A DNA stretch of 64,000 bases, taken from contig JAEHOE010000153.1 of assembly GCA_016858145.1 (NCBI GenBank), positions 124,001 to 188,000 on the forward strand, in the 5' to 3' direction. Below are positions 12,001-22,609 of the stretch, one piece after another. This DNA is from Edaphochlamys debaryana. Its lineage: Eukaryota; Chlorophyta; Chlorophyceae; Chlamydomonadales. The notes under the pieces are model-generated. The model had not been told where the DNA came from. It did no database searches and worked only from the letters and a program-made list of their open reading frames with translations. The position numbers were made by a program, and so were the translations under genes. The number at the start of each line of letters is the position of its first letter. The stretch's first letter is position 1.

Positions 12001-15000
12001 GATGCGGCCGCGGCCTGCCTGGCGGACTGGCTGGTGCGGCTGGTGCGCAACACGCCCAAGGGACCCCAGGTGAGACGCGCTGCTGGGCCAAGCACACACC
12101 ACCCTACGCCGGCCCCACAATTATTGCGCGGCTAGCTGCTAGCGTAGCCCCGGCAGCACCTAGATGCGCTGTGTTCTGTGTGCCTTCCGCACCACCGCCG
12201 CTCACGCCGCGTCCTCCCTGCACGGGCGCTGGCCAAAGTTCCGTGTGTGCTGCCCCCATGCTGCCGTTAATGACGCGTCAAGCGAACCCTTGAGAGCTCA
12301 AGCCCGTGTGCTGGCTTCCGCAGGAGCTACTGGCGGTGCTACTGGGGGTGCGGCTGGAGCTGCGGGGGCCGGGCAGCCTGCGCCTGACGTTCAGCGCGCT
12401 GGGCGGGCGGCCGCAGCAGTCGGTGGCCAACTGCAGCCCCCTGCCCCTACTGTGGCGCGCGGGGGGGCAGACGGCCATGCCCTGGTGAGAGCCGGCGGCG
12501 GCCCCAGCCCTCGGACATGTGCTTTCGGTGGCGGGCCTAGCCGCTCGGACACCGTCCCGGCGCCCGTTGCTGTCGTCGCATTTAGGCGGGCTCTCTAGGC
12601 CTTCTCTCTCTGCTATGCCGCAGGCGCTGACCTCTGTGCTGCCTTGCCCCGCTTGGCCTCCCCTTGCCTTTCGCCTCGCAGGTGCCCGGCACCGCCCTTC
12701 AGCTGTGCTGCGGTGGTCCGCACCGGCAACGGCAGCGGCCAGGGGTGGACGGGCCCGCTGGAGGTTGAGGTGGTGGGAGGGAGCCATCCGCCCGCCCTTG
12801 GTAGGCAGAGCGCTGGGGCTGGATGGGGCAACAGCCTGTTGAGGGTTGAGCATCGTTCTCCCGGACCCCCGTCGTGCCTCCGGGCCCTATCCGTCTCTGT
12901 TCTCCCCGCAACCTAGTTACTTTCGCCCCATACCCCCCCGCCCACACTCACACCTCTCCGCCGCGCCACTTTCCTTGGCGCGCCCATCCTTTTTGCCTTC
13001 GGCAGACGGCCTACGCCTGGCATTCGGCGGCGACCTTCCTGTGGCGCCAGTCACGCAGCCAGCCCCTGAGTCGTCCCGTCGCTTCTCTCTGGCGGGTTCC
13101 GCACGAGAGGCTACGGATGTCTTGGGCGCTGCTGACAGCATGACCGGCACGGGAGCCCCGGCCCCCAGTGCTGTGGAGCTTGGAAGTGTGGACGGAGCCG
13201 GTCCCTCGCAGCTGGGTGTTCTGGCGCTGGGAGCTTCACGCGAGCGGATCCTCGCAAAGGTGCGTTACTGGGAATGCCGCTTTCCGTCCTCTTATGCCGT
13301 ACAGCCGAACCTGGATTGGGGGGGCAGTGGGGCCGTGTCGTACACTCCGTGCGGCAGCAGCTTGGGTACTGGTACTGTGCGCGACGATTGCTAACATCCG
13401 GCGCCTAGCCCCCAACGCCCCCGTCGCTGTGAAACAGCATGAGGCAATCGGTTTGGGAAGAAGAGTTGCGCTCCCTAAAGTCTAAACGCTGACTCGTGAT
13501 CTCGAAGTGAGAGAGGAAGGACCTTTGCAAGTGTGCGGTTGCAAGTGTCCGGTAGCAAGCCGGCGCGACCGCCCCGCCGCCACAGCCCGACAAGCGACAG
13601 GCGGCGGACGGCCCTCTTACCGGCGAACCAAAGGCAATCCGGCTGACATTCAAGACTACACCCGAGACCAATCGCATTCGAAGGATACAACCTCCCTTGC
13701 GTGCAAAAGGACCTGAAGTAGTCGTGCGCATGACCCCCCACAACAGGCCCCCTTGCGGCCAAAACGCGCCGCAAGCCTCAGGGTTGCCCCAGAGGCTACA
13801 CGGTCTTCGTCTGTGCCTACCCGGGTTCGAGCCGGGGTCTTCACGGCCACAACGTGATGTACAAACCACTATACGATAGGCACCTGGCACTCGGGGACTA
13901 CACTCACTAGGACTCGCTCCCTCGTACAAGCTCCTGGTGTGAAGCGTTCCGTGGGGTCTGGAGTTTGAGTGAGGCAACATCCCCGAGCGCTGAGCTTCGG
14001 GGATGCAAGTCAACATTCAGCCGGCATTAACTGGCGCAGATCCGTAACACACTACTACTAGATGCGTGCGATAAGGCGGGTGCGTGCGGCCCCCTGAAGC
14101 CAAGCGCTAAGGGCGGCTGGTTAGAGCTAGTGCTTCGTGTTGGGCGCACTCGTCAGAGGTGGTGCCCTGAGCTGGATGGGCGGGCTCAAGCGCACGGCCA
14201 GGCACGCAACAGAGCAAGGCAAGCTGATGCCGTCGAGGCAGATGGGGCATCGGCCCGTGCGTACCGGTTGGAGCTAGCGGCTCAGATTCAGACGAAACAG
14301 CAAAGCCCACACCGCTTGAAGCACGCCGCTCTGGGCCCGGCTCTGACAAGTGTGCCCAGCACTGGCTCTAAGCAGCCGCCCTTAGCGCATAGCTTCAGGG
14401 GGCCGCACGCACCCGCCATTTCGCACGCATCTGCGCCAGTTAATGCCTGTAGAATAATGACTGGCATTCCCGAAGCTCAGCGCCCGGGGATGTTACCTCA
14501 CTCGTGCTCCAGATCGCACGGAACGCTTCTCACTAGAAGCTTGTATGTAGGAGCGAGTCCTAGTGCGTGCAGACTCTGAGTGCCAGGTGCCTATCGTATA
14601 GTGGTTAGTACATCACGTTGTGGCCGTGAAGACCCCGGCTCGAACCCGGGTAGGCACAGACGAGGACCGTGTAGCCCCTGGGGCAACCCTGGGCCTGCGG
14701 CGCGTTTTGGCCACAAGGGGGCCTGATGCAGGGAGGCCCTGCGCAGCGCACATCTCCTGCGCAACATGATATCCCAGGTCCTTTTGCGCGCAAGGGAGGA
14801 TGTCTCCTTCAAAGGCTGTCGGGCTGGGGTGTATCGCTGGGGTCCGCTTTGCCCTTGATCGCCGGTAGGAGATCGCCGTTGCCCGTTGGGCCGTGGCGTG
14901 ACTGTCGAGCGGGCTTGCCGCCGACCGCACACCGGCCAATGTCCCTTCTTCAGTAACTAGCAGTTCAGGGGCATCGGCCCTACGATGCATAGCCCTCGTG

Positions 15001-18000
15001 TGAGAGCCAGGCGGCTCAGGCTGGCGAAGCTAAAGAGCACCCACACCCATGGCACACAACTCTGGCCCCGCTAGCCCTCAGCCAGGCACCTTGCAGCACG
15101 CCGCCCAAGGCACCACCTCTGACGAGTGTGCCCAGCACGAAGCACTGGCTCTAACCAGCCGCCCTGAGCGCTTGACCTCAGGGGCAGCGCTTGGCTTCAG
15201 GGGCCCGCACGCACCCGCCTTTTCGCACACATCTGCGCCACTTAATGCCGGCTGAATCTTGATTGGCATTCCCGAAGCTCAGCGCTCGGGGATGTCGACT
15301 CACTTCAACTCTCGACCCCACGGAACGCTTCTCACTAGAAGCTTGTACATGGGAGCGAATCCTAGTGCGTGCAGACCCTGAGTGCCAGGTGCCTATCGTA
15401 TAGTGGTTAGTACATCACGTTGTGGCCGTGAAGACCCCGGCTCGAACCCGGGTAGGCACAGACGAAGACCGTGTAGCCCCTGGGGCAACCCTGGGCCTGC
15501 GGCGCATTTTTGGGCGCGTGGCAGCCTGTTGTGGGGGGTTCTGCGGAGTATCAGTCCCACACAACTCAACTCCGGCTCTTCTGCGCGCGTCAACTAGGGA
15601 GCTTGTATCCTTTGAATGCGATTGGTCTGGGGTGTATCTTGATTGGCGGCCGGGTTGCCTTGTGTCCGCCGGAGGCAGGGCTGTTCCCCGTCGGTCCGTG
15701 ACGAGGCGGTCGTGCCAGCTTGCTCGGCTGTCAATCGCAGACCTGCAAGGTCCCGTCTTCACTAACTAGCAGTTCAGGGCATCGGCCCTGCGATGCATAG
15801 CCCTCCTCTATGAGCCAGGTGGCTCAGGCTGGCGAAACTGTCAGAGCACCCACACCCATGGCACACAACTCTGGCCCCGCTAGCCCTCAGCCAGGCACCT
15901 TGCAGCACGCCGCCCAAGGCCCCACCTCTGACAAGTGTGCCCAGCACGAAGCACTGGCTCTAAGCAGCCGCCCTTAGCGCATAGCTTCAGGGGGCCGCAC
16001 GCACCCGCCATTTCGCACGCATCTGCGCCAGTTAATGCGCGTTGAATAATGATTGACATCCCCGAAGCTCAGCGCTCAGGGATGTTACCTCCCTCGTGCT
16101 CCAGATCCCACGGAACGCTTCTCACTAGAAGCTTGTACGTGGGAGCGAGTCCTAGTGCGTGCAGACCCTGAGTGCCAGGTGCCTATCGTATAGTGGTTAG
16201 TACATCACGTTGTGGCCGTGAAGACCCCGGCTCGAACCCGGGTAGGCACAGACGAAGACCGTGTAGCCCCTGGGGTGACCCTGAGGCCTGCGGCGCGTTT
16301 TGGCCACAAGGGGGCCTGATGCAGGGAGGCCCTGCGCAGCGCACATCTCCTGCGCAACAGGATACCGCGTAGGGCAGGTTGTAACCAAAGGCGGTCGAAG
16401 GCGTGTACTCTTGAAGTGCGGCCGGTTGCCTGCCCTTGATCGCCCGTAGGCGGGCTGCCCCCAGTCGGTCCGTGACGGGGCGCGACGGTCGAGCCGGCTA
16501 GCCACCGACCGCACGGCCGCTCACCCCGCACACCGGATGGCACTGGAGGCACGGCCGTACCCTCTCCCCAGTCCTACACGCCGCCCGCAAAGCGCCCGCC
16601 CGCTGCGGTGCTCCCTTACACCCACGCACCCACACACGGACGCACTTTCACACCAACGCACCCGCCCCCAACACCCTTACACCAACGCACCCTCTCCCTG
16701 CCCCCAACGCGCCCCCACGACGCGCCCCCAGGTGGCATCCCTACAGGACCTGGTGCTGACAGCCGGCGGCCTCGCGCGGCCGCCCGGCGGTCGCGGCAAC
16801 GCGGGCCTGGGCCTAGGGCCGGAGCCCGCATGCGCCCAACTGCGGCTCATCCCCCTGCCGCCGCACCACCACCACAACCCGGCGGCAGCGCGCTGGCGTG
16901 GAGACGACGAGGCCGACGGCGGCGGGCGGGGGCCGGAGGACGCCGAGGGCGAGGGCAGGGACGCGCTCGTGACGGCGGCTCTGGCGGCGGAGGCGCTGGT
17001 GGAGGACATTGGCCCCGTCGGGGGCCTCAACGTGCGCTTCGAGGTGGGTCAGGCCTTGGCGCCACGGGGGGCGCCCGCGCCTGCCAGGTCTTGAACCTCC
17101 CGCACCTTCCCTCCCTCCACGTGCGCGTTGCCGCCTGCCCCCACGCCTCTGCTCCCGCACGCTGCGCCGTCAGCGAGTCACGGCTCACGGGCAGCACCGC
17201 GCGCCTCGGCGCCGTCCGACGCCTACCTCCTGCCCACGGGATGCCCCCCACCTCAAACCCCACCCCGCACACACACCACCTCAACCCGCCCCCCACACAT
17301 GCCCCACACGCCCCCAGGTCTCCCAGCTGGACCTGGGCCTGGTGGACGCGCTGCCCGAGGAGCTGGCGGCGCTGGCGGTGCGCGGCATCGAGGTGGACCT
17401 GCAGCTGGGCAGCGGAGCCGGTGGGGCGATGGGTCTGGCGGCTCTGGGAGTCGGGGTGGGGGCGCATGACTGGGTTGCGAGCATTGTGGGGGCCGTGGTG
17501 CCAAGGGCAGGGATGCTACCACGTCCCGGAGCGCCTGACGAGGGTCCCGTCACAAGGGCATTGGGCCTTAAGCCGCGGCTCCGGCTCGTCACACGCCTCA
17601 GCAACGCGCCAAGTCCGCAAGAAAGGCGTGCCGGAGTCAAGGTCTTTGCCCTCCTGCTCGGCACTCACTAGCCCTTTCCGTCCGACCATCCCTCGTTTCA
17701 CCATGCCCAGGCGGCTACGCCTACATGTCCGCGGGCCTGCGGGTGGCGGGGGTTCAGCTCGACGACCTGGCCCCCCACACGCCCCACCCCGTGGTGCTGG
17801 GCCGACTGGGGGGTGGCAGCGACGCGGCGGAGGCGGGCGGCGGCGGTGGGGCGGCAGCGGCGGCGGGGCCAGCAAGCGCGGCCGGTGGAGGTGGAGGCGA
17901 GGGCGCAGACCCGTCCGAGCCGCTGATCGTGCTGTCGTACACCGTACAGGTACGGCAGGGCATGGCAGAAGGCTCGTAGGCTTGTGTTCATTGGAGACCC

Positions 18001-21000
18001 GGGCAGCAGTGCCGTTCCGTCACCCCAGCGGGATGGGCTCCTCGGGGCTCCGGGCGAGCTTCTCTACCTTCGGCCCGCTTGCCTACCCTCTCCCAGCTCC
18101 CACACCCACACTCTCACCACCCCAGCCATGCCAGCCTCACCGCGCCCCTCCCTGCCCCCTTGCCTCCCTCCCTACCCCTCAGCCCGGCAAGCTGGCGCAC
18201 CGCCTGCACTGCCCCGCGCTTCTTGCCCGGGTGCTGCCGCTGCGGGTGGCGCTGGGGGAGGCCATGCTGTGGCGCCTGTGGGCGCTGGCGGCCGCGCTGG
18301 TGCCGCCCGAGCTGCCCAGGGTGGGTAAACACCGGCAACGCGAATGGGGATCGGGGTGGGGATCGGGGTGGGGCTGCTGGGTGGGGACGAGGAGCAGGAG
18401 TGGCCACTGCTTTATATTTGGCACGTGGCCTGCTGTGCCCCTCCTACCGCAGGGCGCGCCCTCCGACGAGCCGCTGTTGATCGACTTTCTCGAGGTGGGT
18501 GGATGCCCCGTGTTTGGGGTTTGGGGTTGAGGGTGGACAGCGTTGGCATGGAGGCAGGACCGGGACGCCTTTTAGGCTATGCCGGTGGCCTGCCCTTCGC
18601 TCGAAGTCCCGGCCCCGGATCTCGGAAGCCCGCGTGTCTCCTCTCATCCTTGGCCGGTTTGGCGGCGGCGGTCTCCATGCGTGCAGGTGGAGGACGTGGT
18701 GCTGCACCTCAGCTTCAAGTCCGACGCGACCAGCCGGCCCGCCTGGGCGACCGGCGCCATGCAGGTGGGGAAAACCTGCCATACACACACCGCACAAATC
18801 CGCATGCTGTGTCGCTGGCCAGCTCTGGCAGCTGCCCAGCTCCCCCGCTTACCACCCCTCCTCCTGCGCCCCTTGGACCGCAGGCTGGGCTGGACCTGGC
18901 CCACCTCGACAACCTGGAGATCCGACTGCGGGGTGAGGCCCTGGGGCTGGTTCAGCGCCCAGCCCATCCTTGTCACTCGCGTGTCCTCACTCACGTCCTC
19001 ACTACCGTCCCCACTTGTGTCCTTAGACGCCATCAGCTTGTGTTCGTGAGGGCCGGCTGGACGGCGCTGGCCCCGGTGCAAAGCTTCAGCCCCAACCTCA
19101 CGCGCCGTCTCGCCCCGCCCTTCCTACCTCCCAGGCCTCCACCTCGAGGTCTCCCGCATGCTCAAGTCCCAACTGCTGTCCCTCGTCGTGAATGTGGTCA
19201 GGCAGCAGGTATGCGCCCGTAGCTGAGCTGCCCAACGCCAACGAGAGAGCAGCTACAAACGTGGTACCGGTGCACGTGCTCACAGCACACTGTCGTACGG
19301 CTGCCTCACGTGCACGCGTGCAGGTCAAGTCGCTGGTGCTGTCCGTGCTGCGAGCGCTGTTCAAGCAGTACGGCGTGGTGGGCGGCGTGACGCGCGTGCT
19401 GACGGTCTCGAGCCGTGCTGCGCGTGAGATCTTCTCCAGCCGCCGCGCGCGCGCCGCGCTGCGCGTCATGGCGGTGGTGGCGCAGCCCTTTGGCGCCGCG
19501 GCCGACCTGCTGGGGGGCGTGGCGGCCAGCGCGAGCCTGGCCTCGGCGGCCGGGGAGTACGTGGGCAGCACATGCGGCCGAGACTGCGGCCGGCAGAGGC
19601 TGCAACGAGCTTGCCTGGGTGAGCCTGGGGGGATATTGGGCGGCGGGTGGTGGCGGCTCGCGGCCGAGCGGAAAGTATCGGGTGGCTCTGGGATGCGTTA
19701 GCCTCACGGCCCCTGCCCCGCCCCGCCCCGCCCCGTACCCACGCCCCGACCTTACCTCCACCCCGCCCCCGCAGGCGACCGAGTGGTCCGCCGCTACGAC
19801 CCCCACGCCGCCATGGGCGCCGCTCTGCTAGCAGAGCTGGCCTGCCGCCCCGCGGACGCAGGCCTCCGCCGGGACCGCTACGAGGCGCACTGGGTGCTGC
19901 AGCCGCCGGCCGCAGCCGCCACAGCAGCAGGGACGACAGGGGCGGCGGCGGGGGCGGGGGCGGGGGCGGCGGCAGCGGCGGGGCAGGCCGGCGGCACGGT
20001 GCTGATGGTGACCGACCGCCGCGTCATGGCGGTCCACGCTCCGGGTGAGGCCGGGGCAATTTGGAAGCCCGTGTTGCGGAGTACCGCAACCGGCAGCGGA
20101 CTTCCTGGTGCACGCTGGCGCTGGCGGAATTCGCCCTCCCCACTGACCCACCCCACTTAAGCCTTCTCCTCAACCCAATTCATCCCACTCGTTTCTGCGC
20201 CCCCGCGTGCAGAGTTCGTGGCGCTCTCGGCCCGGCTGGCCGCCGGCGCGCTGCCCGCCGACGGCGTGGCCTGGGTATCCGCCGCCGACGCCTCCGTTGC
20301 CTGGTCCGTGCCCTGGTTCGATCTGCTGGCGGCCGAGCTGTCCAGCTGGAACGCGCACGTGGGCGGATTCGTAATGGGGTCCGGTACGACAAATCTCTTG
20401 GCGGCCGGCGGTACGGCACCGGTGCCGCCGGTGCCGCCCGGGCTCAGCAAGGCGGTGTCAACCCGGGGTCCCGCCGCGCCGACGTCGGCTGCGAGCGCGG
20501 CGGGGGGAGCAGCAGGGGCAGGGGCGGGGGCAGGGACGGCGGCGACGGCGGCGGGCCCGGCGGGGCCCGCCGCGGTGGAGACGTTAGTCATCCATCGCAA
20601 GCACCCGGGGCCCGACCGACGAGTGTCCTACGAGGCCAGCGGCTGGTGAGCTTCGGGAGCTGTGCCGCGAGGGAATGCGGGCAAGAGTCGTAGTCGTGGG
20701 TTGCGTTCGAGCTTGGCTGCATCAGGGCAAACAAGCTAGAGCTAAGCCCCTCGCGTGCCGGTCCCCAGAGCTGAGCGCTGCCATTTTGTCCTCCTTCCTC
20801 TCCGCAGGCCACCCGGGGTGCCCGCCGCCTCAGCCCTGACACGGCTGCTCGAGGTCCGGCACCGCTCCTCCGCCGCCCTGCCGCTGGGGGCGCAGGGGCC
20901 GGGCCGCGCCGGCGAGACCGAGCGCTCCACTCTCGGCGGCGGCGGAGGAGCCGCCGGGGCCGGCGGAGGCGGCGGCGCGGGCGGGACAGGGCGGCGCATG

Positions 21001-21948
21001 CTCCGGAATGAGTCCCTGGCGCCCGTGGCCTCGGCCTCCGCCGCCTCCCTGACGGAGGACTGGGTGCTGTGCTCGGAGTTCAAGCTCGTGTGGAGCGGGC
21101 AGGGCGTCGTGGGCGAGGGCGGCGGCGACTGGGCCACCATGTCCGTGTGGCGGCCCGAGCCGCCGCACGGCTACGGCTCGGTGGGCGACGTCGCGGTGGC
21201 AGGTAGGACAGGGTTTGGGTGGGGATGGGGATGGGGATGGGGGTGGGGATGGGTGCGGACAGCACCACGGCTGTCTGGGAAGCCAAGCCGGGAACCCGCT
21301 TGAGGCGAGGCGCGTGCACCTATCGGGGCGATGGAAGGCGGCCCTGACGGCGCACTGGCAATGTGGCTGAAGCCCCGTTCGCTCCAAGCGCCCGCAGGCA
21401 GGGAGCAGCCCGCCCAGGCCGTGCGTGTCTACCGCCGAGCGGAGGCGCCCCGCGAGCCCACCAGCACCAGCAGCGCCAGCAGCAGCGGGCCCAGCAGCCA
21501 GCTCAGCGGCGCCGCTGGCCCCACACGGACGCACGCCGCCGCGCCGCTGCCGCCCCTGGCCCCGCCCCTGGGCTTCGTGCTGGTCTTCAGGAGCGGCAAG
21601 CAGCCCGCGCTCACGCTCTGGCGGCCCGTGCCGCCGCCTGGGTACACGGAGCTGGGGTGCGTGGCTTGGCCCGAGCTGGAGGAGCCCCCGCCCGGCGTCG
21701 TGTCGTGCGTGCGGAGCGACCTGGCCCCGGGGAGGTGCGGGCCGGGCCAGGGCGTCGGTGCGGAGGCTGCGTGGGTGGCGCAGAGCTCGGACTCGCCGGG
21801 CTGGCGGGTGGGCGTGTGGCCGGTGCGCGGAGCCCCCGCGGGTGTGTTTGTGGCGGCTAGGGCTGCGGAGCGGCCGCCCCCGCCGCCGGTGCATGCGCCT
21901 AGCAGCCGCTGGCGGGTGGAGAGCCGCCGCAGGGACGTGTCGCGGTAG
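1..21948 (+). CDS. VPS13: VPS13-family bridge-like lipid transfer protein, C-terminal part (5' end outside window)
   Basis: VPS13 proteins are rod-like lipid-transfer bridges at organelle contact sites. The gene is open at the left edge; the N-terminal chorein part is not in the window. More than 35 exons can be followed by GT-AG boundaries and continuous frame, for example 126-284, 451-786, 1494-1579, 1742-1880, 1996-2117, 3773-4179, 5185-5446, 6540-7182, 8305-8687, 10067-10413, 13005-13259, 16732-17043, 20808-21202 and 21398-21948 (stop TAG). Domain order: two Vps62-type repeats (motifs such as SIWRPAPPPGY), a Glu run, VAB/SHR-type beta segments, two DysF domains, SHR-binding region, VPS13 C-terminal region, PH-like segment and a final Vps62 repeat. 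The order resembles plant VPS13 proteins. No TGTAA was seen within 600 bp after the stop. Individual small exon edges (e.g. near 1190 and 3442/3457) are uncertain; the family call is firm. Confidence 0.9.
126..2117 (+). other. Two Vps62-type repeats of the VPS13 protein
   Basis: Exons here encode two tandem modules of the Vps62 (PF06101-like) type found in plant VPS13. Each has a pair of tryptophan motifs: SVWRPSPPFGFTSLGDV (about 205-255) with LYQPIPPPGFVAMGCVA (about 540-590), and LSIWRPAPPPGYVFLGDC (split across 1579/1742) with LTLWQPVPRLGYTAVGVVA (2018-2075). The match is to the family pattern; no structure was computed. Confidence 0.8.
1250..1301 (+). repeat. CTGTG pentanucleotide tandem repeat in intron
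   Basis: Imperfect tandem copies of ctgtg/ctgag within the VPS13 intron between about 1191 and 1493. Confidence 0.8.
2766..2812 (+). repeat. GAG trinucleotide run encoding poly-Glu in VPS13
   Basis: A (GAG)n run interrupted by one CAG inside exon 2633-2874. It encodes an acidic linker between a Vps62 module and the next beta segment. Confidence 0.9.
5931..6700 (+). other. First DysF (dysferlin/peroxin) domain of the VPS13 protein
   Basis: Exons 5931-5976, 6081-6164, 6333-6400 and the start of 6540-7182 join in frame to read VVFENERYVPFSGWS, then LPPGWEWEGLWRLDVEG, NVDREGWSYGSSW and finally VRRRAWLRRRRW. This Trp/Arg pattern (ENER...GW, PPGWEWEG.W..D, D.EGW.Y, VRRR.W.R) is the DysFN plus DysFC signature known from dysferlin, TECPR1 and peroxisomal Pex23/30-type proteins. 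Confidence 0.75.
7510..8380 (+). other. Second DysF domain of the VPS13 protein
   Basis: A second copy follows about 900 bp later in the same reading frame: VMYENQRFFFLRGWGPHNLL (near 7575), FGLPPGWEWEGTWQIDMGG (near 7820), HVDEEGWCYAT, DWLSLRRP and VRYFVRRRRWIRVRRW (8305-8352). The intron before FGLPPGW (7662-7784) uses a GC donor. The two copies are clearly related but diverged, so this is an old internal duplication. Confidence 0.75.
8560..12480 (+). other. SHR-binding-like region of the VPS13 protein
   Basis: Exons from about 8560 to 12480 carry the beta-rich pattern of the VPS13 SHR-BD (APT1-like) segment: WRLVLRPPLLLRNLLPVTAR, YTIWEESKEQ, LWLVNATSLPLR, LRLEPHIVVHNISGCPLTL, MGMHWSSP and GVRLELRGPGSLRLTFSA. 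This is the part of VPS13 homologous to plant SHORT-ROOT-interacting proteins. Exons can be joined in frame through 8935-9055, 9265-9355, 10067-10413, about 10590-10870, about 11032-11269 and to 12069. Confidence 0.65.
13812..13883 (-). tRNA. tRNA-His (GTG), inverted copy
   Basis: Reverse strand folds as a 72-nt tRNA: acceptor GTGCCTA/TAGGCAC, D arm GTAT/GTAC, anticodon stem TCACG/CGTGA with loop TTGTGGC (anticodon GTG), T arm CCCGG/CCGGG with loop CTCGAGC or CTCGAAC, discriminator A. No intron. A TTTT Pol III terminator lies at 13761-13764 on this strand. Confidence 0.93.
14587..14658 (+). tRNA. tRNA-His (GTG)
   Basis: Same 72-nt cloverleaf as the other copies, with anticodon GTG in loop TTGTGGC, intronless, and a B box GGCTCGAACCC. 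The base before the acceptor stem is G, so the -1 G characteristic of tRNA-His is also present in the DNA. A TTTT run at 14705-14708 can terminate Pol III. Confidence 0.95.
15389..15460 (+). tRNA. tRNA-His (GTG)
   Basis: Identical tRNA sequence to the copy 802 bp upstream, within the second direct repeat. A T5 run at 15507-15511 follows at the same distance. Confidence 0.95.
16179..16250 (+). tRNA. tRNA-His (GTG)
   Basis: Identical tRNA sequence in the third direct repeat, 790 bp after the previous copy. The T4 run is at 16298-16301. About 480 bp separate it from the next VPS13 exon. Confidence 0.95.
17318..20650 (+). other. VPS13 C-terminal region followed by PH-like segment
   Basis: Exons encode the conserved C-terminal pattern of VPS13: VSQLDLGLVDALPEELAALA, GYAYMSAGLRVAGVQLDDL, the helical stretch MLKSQLLSLVVNVVRQQ (about 19155-19210), then a Gly/Leu segment ending near 19620. 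Exons from 19775 on (GDRVVRRYDPHAA, VLMVTDRRVMAV, EFVALSARLA, SVPWFDL) match the PH-like end of VPS13, where 'TDRRVM' corresponds to the usual 'lTskRil' strand. Alanine/glycine-rich inserts interrupt it (19915-19990, 20460-20570). Confidence 0.65.
18342..18398 (+). repeat. G-rich (ggggatc/ggggt) tandem repeat in intron
   Basis: Imperfect ggggatcggggt repeats within a VPS13 intron just after the exon ending at about 18320; four or more G runs suggest G-quadruplex potential on the + strand. Confidence 0.6.
21060..21948 (+). other. Terminal Vps62-type repeat of the VPS13 protein
   Basis: The last two exons (20808-21202 and 21398-21948) encode a third Vps62-like module: MSVWRPEPPHGYGSVGDVA and LTLWRPVPPPGYTELGCVA, the same paired Trp motif seen at the left end of the window. 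It lies after the PH-like segment and runs almost to the stop codon. Confidence 0.75.
21218..21255 (+). repeat. GGGGAT hexanucleotide repeat in intron
   Basis: About five imperfect copies of ggggat(g) just after the donor at 21203, in the last intron of the VPS13 gene; G-quadruplex-prone. Confidence 0.7.
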
Positions 21949-22609
21949 AGATGGGTGGCGGCAGAGCCTTGGTAGAGCCTGCTAGTGCCTAGGAGGCGCG
22001 CAGCAGGTGGCCTTTTGTAGGCAGGAGACCGGGGGTGCTGGATGGAAGTCTTGGGTAGAGCGCAGGGAGGGTTGTCATCGGGATGCAGAGCTAGGACGCA
22101 ATTGTAGGAAGGCCAGAGACGCGAGCAGGGAGTGGTTCAGTAGCGAAGACTGATGGTGGCAGTAGAGCTGGTAGAGCCCTGAGGGCTGAGAGTGTGATGT
22201 GGGCAGTCTCCTGTGTGAACACGCGACCGTCGGGGAATGGGCGGCAGCCGGAGTAGACGAGGGTTGGGCGTTGGGGGTCTCATCCGAGGGCTGCATCCAG
22301 GAGCTACAGTTGAGGCGATGGACGAGGGAGGACTGGTCAGCACGTGACGTGGGGCTCACCTGCGGGGCAAGTATGGGCAAAGTGACTTAGCTGCCGCAGA
22401 AGCAGTGTTGTGAGAGCTACGGACGGCGACTGCTTGACTTCAGGCCAAGCTTCAGGCCCGCTCCGGCCCATGCCTGGCCCGGCTTCATTGCGCAAGGCCC
22501 GAGCTCGAGCTTGCACGAAGGCCAGTCCTTTCCTGCTAGCGCTTAACCCGCAAGCCAACTCTTGCAACGTAGGCCAATAATAGACCACGGTACCGCCGAC
22601 TTTCGCAAC
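21949..22609. other. VPS13 3' UTR and upstream region of the kinase-like gene
   Basis: No convincing coding exon. No TGTAA poly(A) signal was found here for the VPS13 transcript. Base composition becomes less GC-rich from about 22080, consistent with untranslated or intergenic sequence shared by the VPS13 3' end and the promoter/5' leader of the gene starting at 22610. Confidence 0.5.

Larger units (their letters stand above)
13500..16420. repeat. Inverted plus tandem ~0.8-kb repeats, each with a tRNA-His gene
   Basis: Three direct units start at the shared block 'cat(t)cccgaagctcagcg' at 14465, 15267 and 16057 (periods 802 and 790 bp). An inverted unit lies at about 13500-14080. Each unit has the same order: a hairpin-prone ccccgaagctcagcgctcgg block, an HindIII-like ctcactagaagcttgta block, the tRNA, and a ~45-nt conserved trailer ending in a T run. 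Flanking blocks (e.g. 15049-15250 with 15850-16050, and inverted at 14115-14170) are shared too. The third unit is truncated before the next exon. Confidence 0.85.
13260..16731 (+). other. 3.5-kb VPS13 intron hosting a tRNA-His array
   Basis: The exon ending at 13259 (...RERILAK, then gtgcgt) and the exon starting at 16732 (VASLQDLVLTAGGL after ...cccag) join in phase 0 within one VPS13 domain, so the interval is one intron. It is more than ten times longer than most neighbouring introns, and nearly all of the excess is the tRNA-bearing repeat block described separately. Confidence 0.75.

Noticed and set aside
13405..14016. 203-codon reverse-strand frame across the inverted tRNA repeat
   Set aside because: Runs through a structured tRNA gene and repeat flanks; similar frames recur only because the repeat recurs.
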